This document shows, one piece after another, positions 1-5,785 of a stretch of 9,900 nucleotides of DNA (the stretch's first letter is position 1; the number at the start of each line of letters is the position of its first letter). The stretch spans positions 1 through 9,900 of the forward strand of contig JALRKI010000178.1 in NCBI GenBank assembly GCA_023254815.1. Direction: 5' to 3'. Origin of the DNA: Flavobacteriaceae bacterium. Lineage in GTDB: Bacteria; Bacteroidota; Bacteroidia; Flavobacteriales; Flavobacteriaceae. The notes beneath the pieces were generated by a model. It worked only from the letters and a program-made list of their open reading frames with translations. It was not told the DNA's origin and did no database searches. The position numbers and the translations under genes are program-made.

Positions 1-49
1 GTTGGCTTGAAATGCAAAACAACGCGTTTTATTCCAATACTGAGTATTT

Positions 50-117
50 TAGGCCGCTGTCGGCAAACGCAAAGCCTACATTGCAACTACCGTTAATTCC
101 GGTATAACCGCACAGGC
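50..117. repeat. Cluster of short inverted repeats with competing arms
   Basis: Four dyads can be read directly. GCCG-CTGT-CGGC lies at 53-64. TAGGC (50-54) can pair with GCCTA (74-78). TACCG (88-92) pairs with CGGTA (100-104) around a 7-nt loop. GCCT (74-77) can also pair with AGGC (114-117), enclosing the TACCG hairpin. The GCCT arm therefore has two possible partners, upstream and downstream. Arms are only 4-5 bp, so the fold is uncertain. I cannot match it to a known RNA or recombination-site family. Confidence 0.35.
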
Positions 118-121
118 GTAG

Positions 122-207
122 CCAAAACCGCAATAAAAAAAGTGGTGCTTCGGTCAAGCTACGTTAAAAAGATTTTGATTCGGGGTCAAACTCTAGTTAA
201 AGATAAT
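122..207 (+). repeat. Dispersed intergenic repeat, copy A (ggt side)
   Basis: This 86-nt stretch aligns without gaps to 3665-3750; by my hand count 70 of 86 positions match. Conserved blocks include a run of seven A residues, GCTTCGGTCAAG and GGGGTCAAACT. Each copy contains two GGTCAA motifs 32 bp apart (153-158 and 185-190 here), about three helical turns. The copy ends 127 nt before the ggt start, in the same orientation as the gene. It could be a regulatory module, or a decayed mobile-element end or old duplication. I do not recognise the family. Confidence 0.6.
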
Positions 208-283
208 ATATTTTTTTACGCACAAAATGTTTTCCTGGGACTAAATTGTTGTCTAATCGTTCTCAAAAATGGAAGATTAATTT

Positions 284-316
284 TTGAAATAATGAACCTG
301 AGAATTATTATCTTTC
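284..316 (+). promoter_or_regulatory. Candidate promoter for ggt
   Basis: TTG at 284-286 is followed after 22 nt by TATCTTTC at 309-316, one mismatch from the Bacteroidetes -7 consensus TAnnTTTG. The spacing is at the long end of the usual range. Transcription would start near 322, giving a leader of about a dozen bases before the ATG at 335. The site is plausible but not strong, given the AT-rich surroundings. Confidence 0.35.
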
Positions 317-334
317 AATCACAATTCTACAACA

Positions 335-2002
335 ATGCTTAAAAACTTAACGCTTACCTTTTGTATTCTCCTTGGCCTGCAAGGCCTCAATGCACAAACC
401 TATGCCTCTCATGGCATGGTAGTTTCCGACGATGCCCATGCCTCTCAGGTGGGCGTGGACATCTTAAAGCAAGGTGGCAATGCTATTGACGCGGCGGTGG
501 CAACAGCGTTTGCTCTGGCGGTCACGTTACCACAAGCGGGAAATATTGGAGGTGGCGGTTTTTTGATTTACATGCCTCATCATGGCGAAGTGACGACTGT
601 TGATTTCAGGGAAAAGGCACCCCTGTCGGCTAGTGAAAGCATGTTTTTGGACGCAGAGGGTGTTTTAGTGCCTGGTAGCAATCACAAAGGATTGAAAACA
701 GTTGGCGTTCCAGGAACAGTGGCCGGCCTTTATTTGGCACACCACAAATACGGCAAACTGCCTTGGGCAACCTTATTGCAACCTGCCATCGATTTGGCTG
801 AACAAGGCGTTCCTTTGAGCTTCACTTTAGCCTCTCATGCCAAAAGCATTGCAGAGTCCGATAGTCCCGAATTTTTAAAGCAACTCTTTACAGATCAGCA
901 TGGAAGGGTATTAGGCTTTGGAGATATTTGGAAACAAACGGAATTGGCCAATACTTTAGCCATCATTAGAGATCAAGGTGAAGATGGTTTTTACAAAGGT
1001 AAAGTGGCTCAGGCTTTAGCAGACTATATGGAGGCTAATGGTGGCTTGATCACGACCAAAGATTTGGAAAACTACAAAGCCATTGAACGCAAGCCTGTAA
1101 AGGGAACTTACAAATCCTATGATATTTATTCCATGCCACCACCGAGCTCTGGTGGTGTGGCTTTAGTGGAAATGATGAACATGATGGAATTGGTGGACTT
1201 TAGTAATGCAGAGTTCAATACAACTGCATATTTCCATTTGCTGACTGAGGTCATGCGTCGTGCTTTTGCCGATAGAGCGGAATTCTTAGGAGACCCCGAT
1301 TTCAATTATGACATGCCTCTAGACCGACTTGCCTCCAAGGCTTTTGCCAAAGAGCGTATGACCTTTTTGGATTGGAACCACGCTGGCGTGAGCGACCCCG
1401 TAAAATTTGGACAGATATACGATGGAGACAACACCACGCACCTCTCGGTGGTGGACAAGGAGGGCAGCGCTGTTTCTCTGACTTACACCATCGAGCAGTC
1501 CTATGGCACTGGCATGGGTTGTCAAGAATTGGGATTTTTATTGAACAACGAGATGGGTGACTTTAACCCTCAGAGTGGTTTTACCGACAGAGGATGGTTG
1601 ATAGGAACGACTCCTAATAAGATTGAACCCGGCAAACGGATGTTGTCCAGCATGACTCCTACTATTGTAGCCAAAGAAGGCAAGCCTTATTTGGTCATTG
1701 GCAGTCCTGGAGGGAGAACCATCATCAATACTGTCTTTCAAACCGTTTTGGCAGTATTGGAATACGACATGCCTTTACAAGAAGCCATAGAAGCCGTGAA
1801 AATTCACCACCAGTGGTTCCCAGACGAATTGATCTACGAGCAAGGCAAACTGTCGCCCGATTTGGTCAAGGCGCTAGGATCTATGGGACACCAGCCTGTT
1901 TCGCGCGATCAATTGGGTCGTTTGATGGGAATATTGGTCAATGAAGTGCTCATTGGGGCTTCGGATTCTTCGAGTCCAGACGGTGCGGCATTAGGTTATT
2001 AA
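335..2002 (+). CDS. ggt: Gamma-glutamyltranspeptidase / glutathione hydrolase, secreted
   Basis: Ggt cleaves the gamma-glutamyl bond of glutathione and related peptides and transfers the glutamyl group to water or an amino acid. The 555-aa precursor starts with a hydrophobic signal peptide, likely cut after LNA (about residue 20), so it should act in the periplasm. In this family the precursor self-cleaves before a threonine that becomes the nucleophile. The matching residue is Thr367 in the run DNTTHLSVVD, giving a large chain of about 346 aa and a small chain of 189 aa. Other family residues are visible: Arg92 in DFREKAP (glutamate carboxylate binding), NNEMGDF before the lid loop, Ser438-Ser439 in LSSM, and Gly459-Gly460 in GSPGG. 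Length is close to the E. coli enzyme (580 aa). The reading frame is intact. The AbgB-like gene follows after 77 nt on the same strand with no obvious terminator, so the two may be co-transcribed. Confidence 0.95.
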   Translation: MLKNLTLTFCILLGLQGLNAQTYASHGMVVSDDAHASQVGVDILKQGGNAIDAAVATAFALAVTLPQAGNIGGGGFLIYMPHHGEVTTVDFREKAPLSASESMFLDAEGVLVPGSNHKGLKTVGVPGTVAGLYLAHHKYGKLPWATLLQPAIDLAEQGVPLSFTLASHAKSIAESDSPEFLKQLFTDQHGRVLGFGDIWKQTELANTLAIIRDQGEDGFYKGKVAQALADYMEANGGLITTKDLENYKAIERKPVKGTYKSYDIYSMPPPSSGGVALVEMMNMMELVDFSNAEFNTTAYFHLLTEVMRRAFADRAEFLGDPDFNYDMPLDRLASKAFAKERMTFLDWNHAGVSDPVKFGQIYDGDNTTHLSVVDKEGSAVSLTYTIEQSYGTGMGCQELGFLLNNEMGDFNPQSGFTDRGWLIGTTPNKIEPGKRMLSSMTPTIVAKEGKPYLVIGSPGGRTIINTVFQTVLAVLEYDMPLQEAIEAVKIHHQWFPDELIYEQGKLSPDLVKALGSMGHQPVSRDQLGRLMGILVNEVLIGASDSSSPDGAALGY

Positions 2003-2079
2003 GGCCAAAATATTAACATTACATTAGCTGAACAATACTATGACGTCTTTACATTTAAACCATTAAAAACCAAAAACAC

Positions 2080-3510
2080 ATGAAAACCAACATTACCCTT
2101 GGGTTTTTTCTACTGTTCTGCCTTGCACTGTCAGCGCAGGAGTCAGGAGTGCTGAAATCTAAAGTCATCCAATATGTGGACCAGCAAGAAAAAAACCTTA
2201 TTACTGTTAGCGATAAAATTTGGGCAGCGGCCGAAGAAGCTTTTCAAGAATCGGTTTCTGCTGAGACTTTAATTCAATACGCCAAGGCCCAAGGTTTTAG
2301 AGTTCAAGTGGGTGTGGCAGACACCCCAACAGCATTTATTGCCGAATATGGAAGTGGATCGCCAGTCATTGGGATATTGGGAGAATATGACGCCTTGCCG
2401 GGACTATCCCAGCAGTCCGTACCTACTAAATCGCCATTGAAGGTGGGAGAGGCTGGACACGGTTGCGGTCATAATCTGTTTGGCACGGCCAGTTTGGGTG
2501 CAGCCGTCGCCATTAAAAATTTGATTGATGAAGGAAAAATTAAAGGGACCATACGGTTCTATGGGACACCAGCCGAAGAAAAATTCTTTGGAAAACTCTG
2601 GATGGTCAGGGCAGGACTATTTGACGATTTAGACGCCTGTTTGGATTGGCATCCTGCCGACCACACAGAAGCTGATGTTCAAAGTTCTCTAGCCTTGGTG
2701 GACTTTACCGTGGAGTTTTTCGGACAGGCCGCCCACGCCTCTGCCGATCCATGGAATGGCAGAAGTGCTTCTGATGCACTCGAACTCTACACCCATGGTA
2801 TCAATGCGTATAGAGAGCATATCAAGCCAACCGTGCGGATACATTACCACATCCAAGATGGGGGACAGGTGGTCAATGTGGTTCCCGACTATGCCCGTTT
2901 GTGGGTAAGGGTTAGAGACACCAAAAGAGAGGGCATGAACGAAGTTTACCAAAGGGTGGTGAAAATGGCTGAGGGAGCCGCTATTTTAGCCAACGTGGAT
3001 TATGAGGTCAAATTGGTTTCTGGCATCCACGAATTGCTCCCCAATCGGGCTGGTGGGCAGGCCATGCAAAGCAATTTAGAACAATTGGGGGCAATCACCT
3101 ATACCGCCGAAGAAACGGAATTTGCGCATCAAATCCAAGAAGAGGTCTTTAAACCTAAGGTGGGTATAGATTCTAAAATTAATCCTCTGAAGGAAACTGC
3201 AGAGCATCCCATGGGTGGCTCCACTGACGTGGGCGATGTGAGTTTTGTAGTACCCGTAGTGCGTTTGGGAGTAACCACAGCCCCTTCAGGAACGCCATGG
3301 CACTCTTGGGCAGTGGTGGCCTGTGCAGGCATGTCTATTGGACATAAAGGCCTTATTTACGCCTCAAAAGCATTGGGTATGACCGCTGTAGATTTGTTTA
3401 CCGACCCACAATTGCTGCAGGAAGTGAAAGACGAATTCAAGACCAGATTAGGAGACTACCAATACCAAGGTTTGCTTCCCCCTGGACCACCCCCTTTGAC
3501 TCAAGAATAA
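2080..3510 (+). CDS. Secreted M20-family amidohydrolase, AbgB-like
   Basis: This is a 476-aa metallo-amidohydrolase of the M20D group, closest by motif and length to AbgB, the B subunit of p-aminobenzoyl-glutamate hydrolase (481 aa in E. coli). Residues 1-19 form a signal peptide ending in ALSA before Gln20, so export is predicted, whereas E. coli AbgB is cytoplasmic. Metal-site motifs are present: GHGCGHN with Cys129 and His131, the acidic pair Glu166-Glu167 in TPAEEK, His191 in LDWHP, and His408 in TPWHSW. The dimerisation (lid) domain lies roughly at residues 205-325, and the AbgB-like stretch GGSTDVGDVS comes near the C-terminus. No AbgA-type partner gene is in the window, so it may act as a homodimer. 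The actual amide substrate cannot be read from sequence: N-acyl or aminobenzoyl glutamate, indole-amino-acid conjugates and other N-acyl amino acids are all possible. It follows ggt by 77 nt with an A-rich leader and no clear promoter of its own. Confidence 0.88.
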   Translation: MKTNITLGFFLLFCLALSAQESGVLKSKVIQYVDQQEKNLITVSDKIWAAAEEAFQESVSAETLIQYAKAQGFRVQVGVADTPTAFIAEYGSGSPVIGILGEYDALPGLSQQSVPTKSPLKVGEAGHGCGHNLFGTASLGAAVAIKNLIDEGKIKGTIRFYGTPAEEKFFGKLWMVRAGLFDDLDACLDWHPADHTEADVQSSLALVDFTVEFFGQAAHASADPWNGRSASDALELYTHGINAYREHIKPTVRIHYHIQDGGQVVNVVPDYARLWVRVRDTKREGMNEVYQRVVKMAEGAAILANVDYEVKLVSGIHELLPNRAGGQAMQSNLEQLGAITYTAEETEFAHQIQEEVFKPKVGIDSKINPLKETAEHPMGGSTDVGDVSFVVPVVRLGVTTAPSGTPWHSWAVVACAGMSIGHKGLIYASKALGMTAVDLFTDPQLLQEVKDEFKTRLGDYQYQGLLPPGPPPLTQE

Positions 3511-3664
3511 AGACGGTAATACTTTATTTTTGGATGACGTAATGTGATTAGTAGTACAACGAGGGTTACCATTTTTTAGCAGAAATACTGGTACCTGGGA
3601 CCTTTAACACCATCACCTAATAAGGCTTTTTTAGTCCCAATAGAGGATATTGTCTCAATCTACC

Positions 3665-3750
3665 CCCAAACCTCTATAAAAAAAGCGCTGCTTCGGTCAA
3701 GTTATTTTTAGAAGAATTTGATTTGGGGTCAAACTGAAGTTAAAAATAAC
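3665..3750 (+). repeat. Dispersed intergenic repeat, copy B (parE side)
   Basis: This is the second copy of the 86-nt element at 122-207, in the same orientation and with no gaps (about 81% identity by hand count). The GGTCAA pair is kept at the same 32-bp spacing (3695-3700 and 3727-3732). A small palindrome just after the A-run, AAGC-GCT-GCTT here, is AAGT-GGT-GCTT in copy A, so pairing survives there as a G-U. The copy ends 161 nt before the parE ATG. It lies well upstream of the predicted promoter, so it is not part of the core promoter. Confidence 0.6.
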
Positions 3751-3858
3751 AGACATTTTTCAAAATTCAAAATCTGTGGAACAAAAATTGGCCAAAGTGG
3801 GGTTCATCCATTGTTTAACAAATGGGGTGGTATTGTTAATTACTTTAGGCGACTCATC

Positions 3859-3889
3859 TTGCGTCCTTAGTGGGCTTCATATATATTTG
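3859..3889 (+). promoter_or_regulatory. parE-parC promoter, Bacteroidetes type
   Basis: TTG (3859-3861), 20 nt, then TATATTTG (3882-3889) matches the Bacteroidetes pattern TTG-N17..23-TAnnTTTG exactly. Transcription should start near 3895, about 17 nt before the ATG at 3912. This fixes the parE start: the alternative GTG at 3870 lies inside the promoter and would not be transcribed from it. Confidence 0.65.
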
Positions 3890-3911
3890 CAACTTTCTGT
3901 CAGGACCACCT

Positions 3912-5783
3912 ATGAGTCAAACAGCCTATAACGAAGATCACATCCGCTCCCTCGATTGGAAGGAGCATATTCGGATGCGTCCTGGGATGTATATAGGCAA
4001 GCTAGGTGATGGCTCCACACCTGATGACGGCATATACATTCTGCTCAAAGAAGTCTTGGACAACTCCATTGACGAGTTTGTGATGGGTGCCGGTAAGACC
4101 ATTGAAATTGCCATTCGAGACCAATCGGTTACTGTGCGCGATTACGGTCGTGGCATTCCCTTGGGCAAGGTTGTAGACGTGGTGTCCAAAATGAACACTG
4201 GGGGCAAGTACGACTCCCGAGCTTTTAAAAAGTCCGTCGGATTGAATGGGGTAGGGACAAAAGCCGTTAACGCCTTGTCGAACTATTTCAAAGTAGAGTC
4301 TGTTCGCGATGGTTTGTCAGCAATAGCAGAATTTGAACAAGGCAATTTGACCTCACATCTCGAGCCTTCCGAATCGACCAAACGCCGTGGAACCTCGGTG
4401 ACCTTTGTGCCGGACAACAGTATCTTTAAAAATTTCAAATACCGCAACGAGTATGTATCTCGTATGCTCAAAAACTATGTTTACCTCAACCCAGGGTTGA
4501 CAATTTTGTTTAACGGAGAGAAATATTTTAGCGAAAATGGATTGAAAGATCTGTTGGACGACAATATCAACAGCGACGACATTCTCTATCCCATCATCCA
4601 TCTCAAAGGAGAGGATATTGAAGTGGCACTAACGCACAGTAAAACTCAATACAGCGAGGAGTATCACTCTTTTGTAAACGGTCAAAATACCACTCAAGGA
4701 GGGACTCACTTGGCTGCTTTTCGTGAAAGTTTAGTCAAAACCATTCGGGAATTCTACAACAAGAATTATGAGGCTGCCGATGTGCGCAAGTCAGTAGTGG
4801 CGGCCATCGCCATCAAAGTCATTGAGCCTGTTTTTGAAAGCCAAACCAAAACCAAATTGGGTTCTACCGATATGGGAGGTGATTTGCCGACCGTGAGGAC
4901 ATATATCAACGATTTTGTCAAAACTCACTTGGACAATTATCTGCACAAGAACCCAGTGGCTGCGGAGAAAATTCAGAGAAAAATATTGCAAGCCGAGCAC
5001 GAGCGCAAGGAGTTGTCGGGCATTCGCAAATTGGCCAAAGTCAGTGCCAAAATAGCAAGCCTGCACAACAAGAAGTTGAGAGATTGTCGTATTCATTTTG
5101 ACAATCTGAAGAGCGATCGGCGGTTAGAGTCAACATTGTTTATAACCGAGGGAGACTCCGCCTCGGGGAGTATTACCAAGTCGAGAGATGTTAACACACA
5201 AGCGGTTTTCAGTTTAAGGGGTAAACCATTGAATTCATATGGCATGTCAAAAAAAATCGTTTACGAAAACGAGGAATTCAACCTGCTTCAAGCGGCTTTG
5301 AATATTGAGGAAACCATAGAAGATTTGAGATACAACAACATAGTTATCGCTACCGATGCCGATGTTGATGGGATGCACATCCGCTTGTTGTTGATTACAT
5401 TTTTCTTACAGTTTTTTCCTGAATTGATCAAAGAAGGTCACTTGTACATTCTTCAAACACCATTGTTTAGAGTGAGAAACAAAAAGGAGACCATCTATTG
5501 CTATTCCGAAGAGGAGCGATTGGCAGCTATCGATAAGTTATCCCCAAAGCCAGAAATTACGCGCTTCAAAGGATTGGGGGAGATCAGCCCAGATGAGTTC
5601 AAACATTTTATAGATGAAGACATTCGTTTAGACCCTGTCATGCTCGACCGCGACACTACCATTGAGACCATGTTGGCTTTCTATATGGGTAAAAACACTC
5701 CTGATCGTCAGGATTTTATCATAGACAATTTGAAAGTTGAATTGGACGAAGTTAAACCAGAATCGACCGTCGAAAGCCTATAA
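3912..5783 (+). CDS. parE: DNA topoisomerase IV subunit B (ATPase subunit)
   Basis: ParE supplies the ATPase and part of the DNA-cleavage site of topoisomerase IV, which separates linked daughter chromosomes. The 623-aa protein begins MSQTAYNEDHIRSLDWKEH. I chose this ATG over an in-frame GTG 14 codons upstream because the promoter covers that GTG. GHKL ATPase motifs: EVLDNSIDE (Glu47, Asn51), DYGRGIPLG (77-85), and the ATP-lid motif GLNGVG (110-115), with Asn where E. coli GyrB and ParE have His. The transducer loop QTK is at 311-313. The Toprim domain shows EGDSASG (Glu413) and DADVDG (Asp482, Asp484, Asp486), the Mg-binding acids, followed by RFKGLGE at 551-557. Length and the partner gene favour ParE over GyrB. 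The stop is 2 nt before the parC ATG, so the genes form one operon with probable translational coupling. Confidence 0.95.
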   Translation: MSQTAYNEDHIRSLDWKEHIRMRPGMYIGKLGDGSTPDDGIYILLKEVLDNSIDEFVMGAGKTIEIAIRDQSVTVRDYGRGIPLGKVVDVVSKMNTGGKYDSRAFKKSVGLNGVGTKAVNALSNYFKVESVRDGLSAIAEFEQGNLTSHLEPSESTKRRGTSVTFVPDNSIFKNFKYRNEYVSRMLKNYVYLNPGLTILFNGEKYFSENGLKDLLDDNINSDDILYPIIHLKGEDIEVALTHSKTQYSEEYHSFVNGQNTTQGGTHLAAFRESLVKTIREFYNKNYEAADVRKSVVAAIAIKVIEPVFESQTKTKLGSTDMGGDLPTVRTYINDFVKTHLDNYLHKNPVAAEKIQRKILQAEHERKELSGIRKLAKVSAKIASLHNKKLRDCRIHFDNLKSDRRLESTLFITEGDSASGSITKSRDVNTQAVFSLRGKPLNSYGMSKKIVYENEEFNLLQAALNIEETIEDLRYNNIVIATDADVDGMHIRLLLITFFLQFFPELIKEGHLYILQTPLFRVRNKKETIYCYSEEERLAAIDKLSPKPEITRFKGLGEISPDEFKHFIDEDIRLDPVMLDRDTTIETMLAFYMGKNTPDRQDFIIDNLKVELDEVKPESTVESL

Positions 5784-5785
5784 GG

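Larger units (their letters stand above)
1..334. other. Non-coding region upstream of ggt
   Basis: No convincing gene lies here. The first 120 bases contain several short inverted repeats, annotated separately. Bases 122-207 are one copy of a repeat that recurs upstream of parE. Bases 208-334 are AT-rich and hold a candidate promoter for ggt. A GTG-started open frame from 142 to 342 begins inside the repeat and overlaps the ggt start. It has no recognisable domain, and the other repeat copy has a stop early in the same frame, so I do not treat it as a gene. Confidence 0.7.
3511..3911. other. Long intergenic region between the AbgB-like gene and parE
   Basis: This 401-nt stretch has no credible gene. 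It holds repeat copy B (3665-3750) and the parE promoter (3859-3889). Near 3596-3639 there is a weak dyad (TGGGAC / GTCCCA) with a T-run inside its loop, which does not make a convincing terminator. Nothing else is recognisable in 3511-3664. Confidence 0.7.

Noticed and set aside
3..107. Open frame at the left edge ending in TAA at 105-107, possibly the tail of an upstream gene
   Set aside because: It is only 34 codons, another frame is open over a similar length, and the region is full of small dyads. Sequence to the left is needed to decide.
50..117. Integron attC-like recombination site
   Set aside because: The paired-arm layout is suggestive, but no GTTRRRY core or complementary RYYYAAC is present, and there is no integrase or cassette array in the window.
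142..342. 66-codon GTG-started open frame on the + strand upstream of ggt
   Set aside because: It begins inside the intergenic repeat, overlaps the ggt start in another frame, has no domain, and the equivalent frame in the other repeat copy is stopped after about eight codons.
3596..3639. Possible terminator after the AbgB-like gene
   Set aside because: TGGGAC/GTCCCA leaves the T-run in the loop, and the alternative CCTT/AAGG stem before six T residues is only 4 bp with a 17-nt loop.
3870..3911. N-terminal extension of ParE from GTG 3870
   Set aside because: It lies within the consensus promoter, and the extra residues are not typical of ParE.
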